Source: Prevotella fusca JCM 17724
Lineage (GTDB): Bacteria; Bacteroidota; Bacteroidia; Bacteroidales; Bacteroidaceae
DNA: 64,000 nucleotides
Direction: 5' to 3'
Assembly (NCBI RefSeq): GCF_001262015.1
Contig: NZ_CP012075.1
Location: forward strand, 1 to 64,000
Part shown: positions 1 through 8,923 of the stretch, piece by piece
How the letters are laid out: each line of letters starts with the position of its first letter
Numbering within the stretch: position 1 is the stretch's first letter
Notes under the pieces: model-generated
Seen by the model: the letters and a program-made list of their open reading frames with translations, nothing else
What the model was told of the DNA's origin: nothing
Databases searched by the model: none
Position numbers and translations under genes: made by a program

Positions 1-112
1 TTCATAACCTACTGATTTACTGACGATTGCAAACTCGCTTTTCATACGTATTTTTCGCCTTTACCAGAGGAACTTTACCCGAAATATTGTAATGATTTTT
101 CAAACCTATTTC
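1..112 (-). repeat. Truncated, diverged copy of the intergenic MITE interior
   Basis: The first ~110 bases align, with substitutions, to the interior of the element at 34569-35351. Both carry the ordered words actgattt, gcaaactcgctttt (gcgaacttgctttt there), gcctttac, ttacccgaaat and atgatttttcaaac. Orientation matches the 34.6-kb copy, opposite to those at 7.6 and 52.2 kb. The 22-bp unit array would lie upstream and is cut off by the window edge. After about base 112 similarity stops and a short C/T-rich palindrome follows (cccccttctctgaaggggga). Whether this is a full element cannot be seen. Confidence 0.6.
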
Positions 113-554
113 AGCGTTTTCCCCCTTCTCTGAAGGGGGATGCGTGATGGATGATTGCTGCAGTTGGTTTGATGCCAGTCAGTTTCTGTCAGTCATTATA
201 TCTCTTTTTGCTTTCAAAAGGCATTTTCGTCTTTCTTTTTCAGTTGCACAGTGTGTTGTTTTCTATCAATAAGTAAAGAGAAAACGCTCATTTGAAAGAC
301 AGAAATCCATCAAGGGTTATTTTCAAGATTTACCTTAAGATGAGAATAAATACGCTAATGCTTCCTATTACTATTGGTTAAAAATTATTATTATCCGACA
401 TTCTTCATCCTTTAATAACTGTCATTGTTGTTTGGAAGGTGGTTTTAATGTGCTGTAAAACAATTTGTTGTTGGGTTAATGGTTTGTTTTTGATGCGAAA
501 AAGACAGACATAAAAAATGTTTATAGTTTATGCAATCTTCTATAAAAAAAAATG
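113..554. other. Non-coding upstream region of the hybrid sensor kinase
   Basis: No credible gene. It starts with a short C-rich palindrome of the family repeated elsewhere in the window (cccccttc near 120, gaaggggga near 133) and is then AT-rich without coding character or clear stem-loops. Confidence 0.5.
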
Positions 555-562
555 TATCTTTG
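555..562 (+). promoter_or_regulatory. Bacteroidetes -7 box upstream of the hybrid sensor kinase
   Basis: TATCTTTG fits the Bacteroidetes -7 consensus TAnnTTTG and lies about 64 bases before the ATG at 626. No TTG is visible at the usual 19-20 base distance upstream, so the -33 half is weak. Confidence 0.5.
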
Positions 563-625
563 CAAAAGACAGTACTGTCCCTGAACAAAATAAAAGATCT
601 TTTACTAAATTCGCTCTAACCCGTT

Positions 626-3508
626 ATGACTATGCAGCATTATAAGCACAACCCAAATAAAACGTTGATATATAACCATAGTTATCATAGGAACTATGTA
701 CGTTGTCACTTGCCATCAGGTCTGCTGATAGTATTCATTACGTCTTTTTCCCTCCTTGTTTCGTGTGAAAAGAAATGCGTCACTTTTACTGCTGAAGAAC
801 GCAAGGCAGCAGACAGTGTCGTGAAATCTGTTGCTGGCGTTGACTCTCTTTCTCTGTTGCAGAAACGTCTGGAGAAGAAAGGGGACAAACTTGGAAGCAT
901 CGTTGCGCTTAGGGAATGGGGTAAGTTGCTGCGGGGTGAAAGCAGGTTTGAAGAAGCTCTGAGCGTGCACAGTAAGGGGCAGCAGCAGGCGGAAGCAATA
1001 GGCGATACGCTGGAATTGGTGATGGCACTGAACAATATCGGTACGGATTACCGGCGGATGGGTGTGCTTGACTTGGCACAGGATTATCATTACCGGGCAT
1101 GGATGCTCTGTAAAGAATGTACTGATACGTCGTATGTTGCACGGAAAAACCGTGTCGTGTCGCTCAATGGATTGGGCAATGTCTATATGACATTAGGTAA
1201 TTTTGAACGTGCTGACAGTGTGTTGCGTCTGGCTTTGGCTGGCGAGCAGCGTTTGAACAGTGCAGTGGGACAAGCCATCAACTATGCCAATCTCGGTTCT
1301 ATCTTTGAGCGTCATGGAAAGACTGACTCTGCGTGGGCATATTATCGTAAGTCGATGGCACTCAACACAGAGGCTGAGAACGAACTCGGTATTGCACTCT
1401 GTCATACAAACTTTGGCTCGCTCTATGAGAAAGCACGGCAATACGACAAGGCAACCAAAGAGTATGAAGCAGCCTATCAGTTGATGAAAGCCTCTAAAGA
1501 TGAATGGCATGCGCTGAATACACTTATAGCCCTTGCCGGCATCTATCATGTCACTGGGAACAATGCAAAGAAGATGGAATATCTCAGTAATGCGAAGGCT
1601 ATGGCAGAGCGTATCAAGTCGCCGGAGCATCTGGCAGATATTCATACCTTGTATTATAAGCATTATATGCAGACTGGTGACTACCGTTCGGCACTGGCTT
1701 CCTATGAGAAAGCTACGGTGTTGCAGGATAGTGTGCTCAATATTGAGAAGGTGAACCGTATTCAGAATACGAGTCTGAACATCGAACGGAACCGCCAGAT
1801 GAGGGAAATGGATGTGGCAAAGCAGACGTTAGAGGAAGAACGTGCGGCAAGAAATGTGGGCTTTGCAATCTTGGGCTTTGCCTTGCTGATTCTGATAGGA
1901 GCACTGGTAATCTTCCTTTACCTCCAGCGCATCCATCGTCGGAATCACTTGGAACTGAAGAAGATGGCTGCAATGCGTGAGAACTTCTTTACCAATATCA
2001 CACATGAGTTCCGTACCCCGCTTACAGTGATACTCGGCTTGAGTCGTGATTTGCAGGAGGTTGATTCGGTTGAGACAAAGGAGAAGGCGCAGGTTATCGA
2101 ACGGCAGGGAAAGGGCTTGCTGGCACTTATCAACCAGCTCTTGGATATATCAAAGGTTAAGTCGGCTGTGGGCAGGCCTGACTGGAAGAATGGAAACATT
2201 GTTGCTTTCCTCACAATGATAGTCGAAGGTTATCATGATTATGCCCGTAGTCATAACATCGACTTGCAGATGTTTGCGGAAGGTGAAATCGTGATGGACT
2301 TTATACCAGACTATGTGGTTAAGGTAATGAACAATCTTTTGTCCAATTCCTTTAAGTTTACACCAGCCTACGGAAAGATAAGAATATTGGTGAAACGTGT
2401 TGATGAGCAGCTTCACATTGCCGTGTCTGATACGGGTAAAGGTATCAGTAAGGAGACGCTTCTGCATGTTTTTGAACCTTTCTATCAGGATGAGAGTAAT
2501 ACACAGCATGTCGGGTCGGGTGTAGGTCTGGCACTTGTTGAGCAGATAATAAGAGCTGTTAACGGAAGTATTACCGTCGACAGTGAGCTTGGCAAGGGTA
2601 CGACTTTCCACATCAGTCTGCCTGTCAGCAACCGTTGCCAGCAGAAGGTAAGCCTTGAAGCAGAGAAGAATACGCCAGTTCTGCCAGAGACAGCGGTAGA
2701 ACTGACTGACAGTAGCAGTGAGGACAACGACTGCCGTCTGCTAATCATAGAGGACAATCGTGACATTGCCGCCTATATTGGTTCACAGTTTGCCGGCAGT
2801 TATGCTGTTTCCTATGCCGAGAATGGGAAAGATGGACTGGAGAAAGCCCTGGAGCTTGTGCCTGATCTTATCATCACGGACTTGATGATGCCGGGAATGG
2901 ATGGCTTGGAAGTGTGCAGGCAGGTCCGTGCTAACGAAATCATCAACCATATCCCAATCATCATTGTTACGGCGAAGATTACTGAAGAAGAACGTATCAG
3001 AGGTATAGAAGCGGGTGCAGATGCCTATCTTTCCAAGCCTTTCAATGCAGACGAATTGCGTACGAGAGTAGAGAAACTGCTGGAAGGACGCAAGTTGTTG
3101 CAGGCAAAGTTCGCCACACTCCCTGCCGAACTCAAGAAGGCAGAAGAGCAGGAAGACAATGCTCCCAAGGATGTTGACCTGCGCTTCCTGGCAAGGCTTT
3201 CAAGTATAGTATATATGTTGCTCAGCAGTAACAAGGATGTGGATGTCACGAACATTGCATCACACATGTGCATGAGCTCGCGGCAGTTCTATCGTAAGGT
3301 CAATGCGCTGACGGGTTATACACCATCAGCCTATATCCTGCGGCTCAGAATCAAGAGAGCTAAGACCTTGCTTGCCAACAGTCCTCAGTTAAGTCTGGGT
3401 GAGGTGGCTGATAAGTGCGGTTTCACTGACTATTCCAACTTTGTGCGTGCCTTCAAGAATGTCTGCGGTGTAATACCTACGGATTATCGGAGGGAACATT
3501 GCCCATGA
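626..3508 (+). CDS. Hybrid two-component sensor kinase with AraC-type output domain
   Basis: A one-protein signalling system: outer sensor, histidine kinase, receiver and DNA-binding domain in 960 residues. The N-terminus has a hydrophobic stretch ending LLVSC (Cys47), a possible lipoprotein signal with an unusually long n-region. Residues ~60-400 hold tetratricopeptide-like helices (NYANLGSIFERHGKTDSAW), followed by a membrane helix at ~412-433. The HisKA box ITHEFRTPL puts the phospho-acceptor at His460. The HATPase has NNLLSNSFKFT, DTGKGIS and GSGVGLALV. The receiver has DLMMPGMDG with Asp752, and an AraC-type helix-turn-helix ends the protein (GEVADKCGFTDYSNFVRAF). Classical Bacteroides HTCS carry beta-propeller sensors and are usually longer. 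The TPR sensor here does not suggest a glycan ligand, and no SusC/SusD pair is adjacent. The target is unknown; the patatin gene downstream is a candidate. Confidence 0.9.
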   Translation: MTMQHYKHNPNKTLIYNHSYHRNYVRCHLPSGLLIVFITSFSLLVSCEKKCVTFTAEERKAADSVVKSVAGVDSLSLLQKRLEKKGDKLGSIVALREWGKLLRGESRFEEALSVHSKGQQQAEAIGDTLELVMALNNIGTDYRRMGVLDLAQDYHYRAWMLCKECTDTSYVARKNRVVSLNGLGNVYMTLGNFERADSVLRLALAGEQRLNSAVGQAINYANLGSIFERHGKTDSAWAYYRKSMALNTEAENELGIALCHTNFGSLYEKARQYDKATKEYEAAYQLMKASKDEWHALNTLIALAGIYHVTGNNAKKMEYLSNAKAMAERIKSPEHLADIHTLYYKHYMQTGDYRSALASYEKATVLQDSVLNIEKVNRIQNTSLNIERNRQMREMDVAKQTLEEERAARNVGFAILGFALLILIGALVIFLYLQRIHRRNHLELKKMAAMRENFFTNITHEFRTPLTVILGLSRDLQEVDSVETKEKAQVIERQGKGLLALINQLLDISKVKSAVGRPDWKNGNIVAFLTMIVEGYHDYARSHNIDLQMFAEGEIVMDFIPDYVVKVMNNLLSNSFKFTPAYGKIRILVKRVDEQLHIAVSDTGKGISKETLLHVFEPFYQDESNTQHVGSGVGLALVEQIIRAVNGSITVDSELGKGTTFHISLPVSNRCQQKVSLEAEKNTPVLPETAVELTDSSSEDNDCRLLIIEDNRDIAAYIGSQFAGSYAVSYAENGKDGLEKALELVPDLIITDLMMPGMDGLEVCRQVRANEIINHIPIIIVTAKITEEERIRGIEAGADAYLSKPFNADELRTRVEKLLEGRKLLQAKFATLPAELKKAEEQEDNAPKDVDLRFLARLSSIVYMLLSSNKDVDVTNIASHMCMSSRQFYRKVNALTGYTPSAYILRLRIKRAKTLLANSPQLSLGEVADKCGFTDYSNFVRAFKNVCGVIPTDYRREHCP

Positions 3509-3743
3509 TGTTGGGTGAGGAAATTGACATAATAAGTGAGTCCATTGTCTTGTAAGTCCAATCCGTTTGTCAGGCTATGGAATGAAGAATTATCAAAATG
3601 CAGTCCGTTTATTTATAACAGAAATGGTGAAGTAATATGTAGAATACAAGGAATATCATGACGTGTTTGTATGGAACTCAGTTTCAAATAACACGAAAGC
3701 AAATCCTCATACACTTCTCACCATGCCATAAAAATCTTGTGTT

Positions 3744-5114
3744 ATGAGTATCTTAGGTAAGAAAATAGGGATTGCCCTATCAGGTGGAGGCTATAGAGCA
3801 GCTGCGTACCACATCGGAACATTGCGTGCTCTTCATCGTCTCGGAGTGTTAGACAAAGTAGATGTCATATCTTCAGTCTCAGGTGGTTCGATAACATCAG
3901 CATACTATGCGCTGAATAAAGACAACTACGAAGAGTTTGAGAAGGGCTTTATCAGCAGCCTTTCAAAAGGTGTTCTGTGGTCATCTTTCTTGTATCTTGG
4001 CATTGCAGGCATCGTCATGCTTGCCTTGTCGGTTGGGATGGGACATCTGGCGGGTTTTGTTTCGGCTGTATTTTTCCCTCATCATCCCATTGTTTCGGGT
4101 ATTTGTGCAGCCTTGGGAGGTGTCATCATGCTTTTCCTCTTGCTCATTCTTTTTCTGAAGTATTCATTTGTCACGCTGCCGACAAGCAAGTTCATCTCTC
4201 GCTTATACGATAAGGTGTTCTTCAAGGAGAAGACGCTTGGTGACCTGCCCGACCGCCCTTCATTGTGTATCAATTCCACAAACATTGCTACACAGCTGCC
4301 TTTCTACTTCTCAAAATCGGCAATGGGAGAGTATGCCTACCGTGTTGAAAAGAAGTCTATCTTTAATGCAACCGACTTTCCTATATCAAGTGCGGTCATG
4401 GCATCATCATGCGTTCCTTATGGTTTCACGCCGATTACCATTGACAGGAAGTATTTGGTGGAGGAGTATGAGAACTGCCCGACTAAGCCTGAAGCTCCCA
4501 AACTGATAGACGGAGGAGTTTACGACAATCAGGGAGCGCATAAGCTCAGCCATGATAAGAGCCGTTTCCATACGGATTACATCATTGTGAGCGATGCCGG
4601 TAACAGTTCTGTCTCTGCAGCAAGGACAACAAACTTCTTCAATCTGGCTATGACAACTATCAGTCTTATGATGGACAGGGTGAAGAAGATGCAAAGAGCT
4701 GATAATCTGTATGAGACGTATGTCGGCAAAGAACATTTTGCGTATGTTCCATTAGAGTGGGAGTGCAGCGAACGACTTATCCATGGTTTTGCGAAGAACC
4801 TGAAAGAGGGAAATATCCATCCTGATGTATGGCAGGCTCACGCTATAACGGAAGAGGAGGTCTCCAGACTGAAAGGAGCGGATGAACAGTCTGCAACTAA
4901 AGCCATTATTGAGAAAGTAAAGAAGGCTATCAAATGGTCTGAGCTGGAAAAGAAAATACCCCGACAGGAAACAGAAAACATAGCACGAAGTGTTGGGACC
5001 AGTCTGACTTCCCTTTCCTTGCAGGAAATCGAGAGTCTGGCAGCGCATTCTGCCTGGCTGACAGAGATGCAAGTCCGCCTTTACTTGCCAATGCTGGTTG
5101 CAGAAAGGGAATGA
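3744..5114 (+). CDS. Patatin-like phospholipase with an inserted membrane hairpin
   Basis: A predicted serine acyl hydrolase of the patatin family (456 residues). The oxyanion loop GGGYRAAAYHIGTL lies near residue 14. The nucleophile motif is SVSGGS with Ser46 (first Gly of GxSxG replaced by Ser). The dyad aspartate is in LIDGGVYDNQG (Asp256). Between Ser46 and Asp256 two strongly hydrophobic segments (about residues 83-110 and 121-150) predict a membrane hairpin, which typical soluble bacterial patatins lack. The C-terminal ~100 residues are charged and helical. No signal peptide is seen, so the enzyme probably sits on the cytoplasmic face of the inner membrane. It starts 235 bases after the sensor kinase; no TAnnTTTG box is evident just upstream. 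Substrate unknown. Confidence 0.85.
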   Translation: MSILGKKIGIALSGGGYRAAAYHIGTLRALHRLGVLDKVDVISSVSGGSITSAYYALNKDNYEEFEKGFISSLSKGVLWSSFLYLGIAGIVMLALSVGMGHLAGFVSAVFFPHHPIVSGICAALGGVIMLFLLLILFLKYSFVTLPTSKFISRLYDKVFFKEKTLGDLPDRPSLCINSTNIATQLPFYFSKSAMGEYAYRVEKKSIFNATDFPISSAVMASSCVPYGFTPITIDRKYLVEEYENCPTKPEAPKLIDGGVYDNQGAHKLSHDKSRFHTDYIIVSDAGNSSVSAARTTNFFNLAMTTISLMMDRVKKMQRADNLYETYVGKEHFAYVPLEWECSERLIHGFAKNLKEGNIHPDVWQAHAITEEEVSRLKGADEQSATKAIIEKVKKAIKWSELEKKIPRQETENIARSVGTSLTSLSLQEIESLAAHSAWLTEMQVRLYLPMLVAERE

Positions 5115-5344
5115 AAGTTCCACGCAGGAACGTTCGTTTTGTGAACACTGTCAGTGCATTATGTCTTTTTGCTTTCTCTTTTGTCGCATAGTTACCGTGC
5201 TCTTTTGGTAGGAGAACAGCAACAGTTTGTCGAGAAGGTAATATGCTGAACCAGTCTGTAAGGAATGTCTTTTAGAACATAGAATAACATATCGCCCTTC
5301 CCTTGAAGGATAGGGGAGGGGTGATGTGAATTTGTTTTTAATGC

Positions 5345-5660
5345 TGTCGGGTAAACAGGTTTCGTATAAGTTAGTCATTGTTGTCTTTGTATTATAATGA
5401 CCATAATGAACCACCTTTCCCATATTTTACCGATGTGCTGCAGCACATCACGTATGGTGTTGTTGGTAAACACCAATGGTGTTGTGCACTAAACACCTTG
5501 CAATATGTTGTCGGGATGCGAGTGGCTTGTTGTCAGGAAAGGCTTGCACTACCAATAATAAACAAGACTTGTCCGGTTAATGGGCTTATTTTTCCAAAGC
5601 TAATACAGTGTTATCTGTTAACCTCAAATCTCTTATCGGACAGTAATTGCTTATTTAGAA
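5345..5660 (+). repeat. Copy 1 of a ~300-bp intergenic repeat (partner at 13290-13625)
   Basis: This stretch aligns with 13290-13625 over most of its length. Shared blocks include gtgttgttggtaaacacca, atggtgttg, a run ending cactaccaa (gtactaccaa in copy 2) and atcggacag. It contains an 18-bp perfect palindrome, GATGTGCTGCAGCACATC (about 5433-5450), and the short palindrome AACACCAATGGTGTT. Both copies lie upstream of genes for exported proteins. The rest of 5115-5773 has a C-rich palindrome at ~5290-5320 and no credible gene. Confidence 0.65.
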
Positions 5661-5773
5661 TATGTTTCTGTAATTGGTAAGTGATCTCTGTTCTTTTGCC
5701 TCTTGTGGCTTATTCTCAGACGGCAAGGGGCAATATTCTCATTGTTTGAGAGGAAAAGTCTGATATTAATTAG

Positions 5774-5781
5774 TAACTTTG
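5774..5781 (+). promoter_or_regulatory. -7 promoter box for the GH25-MORN gene
   Basis: TAACTTTG matches TAnnTTTG and is 24 bases before the ATG at 5805. A TTG lies 25 bases upstream (5746-5748), slightly longer spacing than the usual 19-20. Confidence 0.55.
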
Positions 5782-5804
5782 CATGGATTTTAAAGATTAT
5801 TTAG

Positions 5805-7535
5805 ATGTTTCATTTGCGCCTTGACAGGCGGAAGCTGTATGTGGGAGGCGGCATCTTGGCAGTTCTCCTATTGGTATATCTCATCTTTCGCAGTCTGCCT
5901 CCTTCACAGCAGGATGTGGACAAGAGTGCCGTAACCGTCAGTCAGGAGTCATATTACACGTTGGAAGCTGACGGAAAGCCTGTGGCTTACTTTGCTGATT
6001 ATGCCGACTCGCTCTTTACAGGCGGATCGGTCAATAAGGATTCCATCCATACACGCCATGTTGGTCAGCATGGCTATTGGGTAAACCGTCTGCCAGTTGT
6101 TCCCTCTTGCTTCGGGCGTGTTGTCATAAAGTGGGATTGCAGACCGTCAACGGTTGTCAATCTCAAGACCAGCGGCGTGCAGAATCTTCTTCATCGCCTT
6201 TTCATTCAGATGGATGCGGAACTGGGCGGATTGCAGACCAAGCGCAACGAGCTGGGCTATTATCTTCGTGTACACAGTGTGCAGGACTACGGTTACAACA
6301 AGATTGCCGACTACCATGCAGAGGTGTTGCATCAGATGGATTCGCTCCGCAAAGTGATGAAGGTGGTGCACAAGGCGGCATTCTCTACCTCCCGGCTCCG
6401 CATCCGTCAGCAGAACCGCTATTCCATCGTGTCATCTTCCAACAAGAAAAAGCAGATTGTCTGCAACCGTCTGGCGATATATAAGGACAGTGGCGCAGTA
6501 CTCCTGCAGACCGCAAGTGGCACTACTCCCCTGCGCGTTACCACCCGTCTGGGGACTGACAGGGCTATAGCTGAAGCGAACAAGTACTACCGTCAGCACC
6601 CTTCAGTCGTCAATGTGCAGCCGGCTGGCATCCGATTTGATGGCGGACGGTATGAGGGTGAAATGCGTAAAAGGGTCCCTAACGGCTACGGGAAGTATTA
6701 TGGTGACAACGGTAGTTTCTACGACGGACACTGGAAGGACGGCAAGCGCAACGGATTTGGCATTTATGTTGCTCCGTATGAGTATCTGCAGGTGGGTGAA
6801 TGGAAGGAGGATGTGTTCAAGGGAGAGCGTCTCACCTACACAGCTGACCGTATTTATGGCATCGACCTGTCAAGGCATCAGCACGAGAAGAACAACAAGG
6901 TCTATCACATCTACTGGGATAAGCTGCGCATCACCGACCTCGGTACGCTGAGCAGCAAGACCATCAAGGGCAAGGTGGACTATCCTGTATCGTTCGCTTA
7001 TGTGAAGTCTACGGAAGGGTGTACGGTGTTGAATGCCTATTACCAGGCTGATTATGCCGCAGCACGGAGCCATGGCATCCGTACAGGAACTTACCATTTC
7101 TTCTCGACGACATCGGCTGGAGCGGCACAGGCTGACTACTTTCTCAAGTGCAGCAGGTTCAGCAAGGGCGACTTGCCGCCGGTTCTGGACGTTGAACCGA
7201 CGGATGCGCAGATTGCAGCGATGGGCGGTGCTGAGGTGATGTTCCGCCATATTCGTGCCTGGATGAGCCGTGTGCAGAAGCAGACGGGTAGGCGTCCCAT
7301 CCTCTATATAAGTCAGATGTTTGCCAATACCTATATGCCACTGGCACCCGATTTAGGCGATAACTACCACGTATGGATAGCCCGCTACGGCGAGTATAAG
7401 CCCAACTTCAAGCTGGCTTACTGGCAGTTGAGCCCCGACGGTAAGGTGCGTGGCATCCACGGAGATGTTGATATCAACGTTTTCAACGGCTATCGCAACC
7501 AATATGAGGATTTCCTGAAGCGTCATTGTTTCTGA
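5805..7535 (+). CDS. GH25 family lysozyme with N-terminal membrane anchor and MORN repeats
   Basis: A predicted peptidoglycan muramidase of 576 residues. Residues ~10-30 form one membrane helix (LYVGGGILAVLLLVYLIF). A linker of ~240 residues of unknown fold follows. Residues ~280-345 carry two to three MORN-type repeats (RYEGEMRKRVPNGYGKYYGD, FYDGHWKDGKRNGFGIY). The GH25 domain runs from ~350 to the end: YGIDLSRHQ with Asp354, FAYVKSTEG, TGTYHFF, DVEP with Asp462 and Glu464, and WQLSPDG near the C-terminus, the usual GH25 order. The catalytic DxE pair is intact. An anchored muramidase suggests envelope remodelling or recycling rather than attack on other cells, which is inference. It is flanked by repeats and not in an obvious operon. 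Confidence 0.9.
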   Translation: MFHLRLDRRKLYVGGGILAVLLLVYLIFRSLPPSQQDVDKSAVTVSQESYYTLEADGKPVAYFADYADSLFTGGSVNKDSIHTRHVGQHGYWVNRLPVVPSCFGRVVIKWDCRPSTVVNLKTSGVQNLLHRLFIQMDAELGGLQTKRNELGYYLRVHSVQDYGYNKIADYHAEVLHQMDSLRKVMKVVHKAAFSTSRLRIRQQNRYSIVSSSNKKKQIVCNRLAIYKDSGAVLLQTASGTTPLRVTTRLGTDRAIAEANKYYRQHPSVVNVQPAGIRFDGGRYEGEMRKRVPNGYGKYYGDNGSFYDGHWKDGKRNGFGIYVAPYEYLQVGEWKEDVFKGERLTYTADRIYGIDLSRHQHEKNNKVYHIYWDKLRITDLGTLSSKTIKGKVDYPVSFAYVKSTEGCTVLNAYYQADYAAARSHGIRTGTYHFFSTTSAGAAQADYFLKCSRFSKGDLPPVLDVEPTDAQIAAMGGAEVMFRHIRAWMSRVQKQTGRRPILYISQMFANTYMPLAPDLGDNYHVWIARYGEYKPNFKLAYWQLSPDGKVRGIHGDVDINVFNGYRNQYEDFLKRHCF

Positions 7536-7597
7536 ATGGGGAGTAAATAATCGGTAGGAGAGTGGTTGATGATTGAAGTATAAACAACATAAAAAAA

Positions 7598-8197
7598 GAT
7601 TCATCCGTTAAATGCGTGGACACTTTTCGTATAGCTTTAACGGATGAACCGAAGTTATTTGTTAAATAAAAACATAGCCAAGACCGCCTTGTCTACCTGT
7701 TTTATTATCATCTTCTGATGCAGAAAACCTTTCCATATCAAGACTTTGAAAATCGCAGGCAACAGTTTGAAAAATCATGACATAATTTCGGATAAAATAC
7801 CTACAGATAAAGGCAAAAACACGTGTAAAAAGCAAGTTTGCAACCAGCAGTAAATCAGTTGGTTATAAAGCAGTGCAAGAAAAGGTGCTTAATTGGACTT
7901 CAAAAGGGCGTTAGTTAGACCTCAAAAGGGCATCTATTGCAAGTCAATTGGGCGTCTTTTGGAAGCCAAGAGACCATGTATTGGTTTTGAATAGTATGAA
8001 AATAGTTTACAAGCGTTGGGTGATATGGGAATAAGTTGTTTGTAGAAGACGGAAAGACATAGTATCTGTTTACCTTTTCTGCATTTATTATCTTGTGCTT
8101 TATCCTTTTTGTAAGACCATCTGATTTTGGACAGTCATACCATGCAGGTGTATAAGCCTTTATTCTGTTTCCAATCTACGCATTTAACGGAAGAGCC
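7598..8197 (+). mobile_element. MITE copy A, non-coding, 600 bp
   Basis: Same element as at 34569-35351 and 52154-52769. The left end reads GATTCATCCGTTAAATGCGT and the right end, read inward on the other strand, starts GGCTCTTCCGTTAAATGCGT, so the ends are inverted repeats of ~23 bases. The left end carries a perfect 13-base inverted repeat of its own: TTCATCCGTTAAA (7600-7612) with TTTAACGGATGAA about 23 bases on. Flanks share only ATAAAA, so the target duplication is degraded. There is no transposase or other credible reading frame. Interior words such as acataatttcgg and cttttctgcattt match copy C closely. Confidence 0.85.
7845..7980 (+). repeat. 22-bp phased CAA-unit array inside MITE copy A
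   Basis: After a conserved lead-in (tgcaagaaaaggtgctt), units start with CAA at 7901, 7923, 7945 and 7967, exactly 22 bases apart each time. Units begin CAAAAGGGCG, CAAAAGGGCA, CAATTGGGCG and CAAGAGACCA. The same step is seen at 18018, 34798, 44571, 52457 and 54786. Confidence 0.85.
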
Positions 8198-8374
8198 ATA
8201 AAAGCAGGTGCTGGAGGGTGCTTTTGGCAGACTCTCTCTCTTTCAGTGTGTTCTTAGCACCTGCTGTAATTGATTTGTGATGCTGTTCTCTCTTAACCCT
8301 TGCAACCCACTGACACTTGCTTCCTGTCCCATTACCACCTGTATTCAATCTTATTACCGCTTACTCCCTCTCCT

Positions 8375-8470
8375 GTCAGCACCTACTTTCAATTCAATTA
8401 ACGCCCTTTTGCAATGCAATCAGGCACCTTTTCCTGCATGGGTTTATAATCATTTGATAATCTGCAGGAT
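8375..8470 (-). repeat. Solo degenerate copy of the phased-repeat lead-in with one unit
   Basis: On the minus strand this reads a lead-in like the other arrays (tgcaggaaaaggtgcctgat) followed by one unit beginning CAAAAGGGCGTTA (C at 8411). There is no second unit 22 bases on. It lies outside the neighbouring MITE, so the core can exist without the element's ends. The rest of 8198-8753 shows no gene. Confidence 0.55.
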
Positions 8471-8753
8471 ATAAACCTGTTGGGGAAGCGTTGTTTTTGA
8501 TGTCTTATTGTCCGGGAAAACTTAAACAGCATACGCTCCTATGCGGAACTATTGTTGTTGTCAGAATAGTCCTGAAAGCCCCTGTGATAGTGGACTTCGA
8601 GGCTGTTAAGGAGAGTATAGTATGCTGATGGTGATTGATTCTGACAAATGTTTGGTTAATAGATGCAGTGTTGTAATTTTTATATAATTATTGTATAATT
8701 CTGTTGTTTTGTAAATAAATGAGATGAATATATGAAAAAAAGTAAGAAAAAGG

Positions 8754-8783
8754 TTGTTCTTTTGTGAATTATACTTATCTTTG
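8754..8783 (+). promoter_or_regulatory. Promoter of the exported protein and subtilase operon
   Basis: TTG at 8754-8756 and TATCTTTG at 8776-8783 are 19 bases apart, a good Bacteroidetes promoter. It would give a leader of about 130 bases before the ATG at 8924. Confidence 0.7.
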
Positions 8784-8923
8784 CACATGTGTCTGAAAAC
8801 TGAAATATTCGGTGGAGTGTTTGCCGCGGGGACTGTCTCGTGGTATGGTTGATGGAGTAGGGCACTGTCAATGAAGGGAAGTTTTTGTATTCAATATATG
8901 GTAATCAATAAACAGGTATATAT

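Noticed and set aside
5378-5680. 100-codon open frame
   Set aside because: Lies inside the ~300-bp repeat, has no ribosome site or protein-like composition, and is not kept in the second repeat copy.
7901-7980. CRISPR or plasmid-type iterons
   Set aside because: Units abut without spacers and there is no cas or Rep gene nearby; iteron-like phase is noted but no replication function can be supported.
8277-8474. 65-codon open frame
   Set aside because: Overlaps the minus-strand phased-repeat core; looks like translated repeat.
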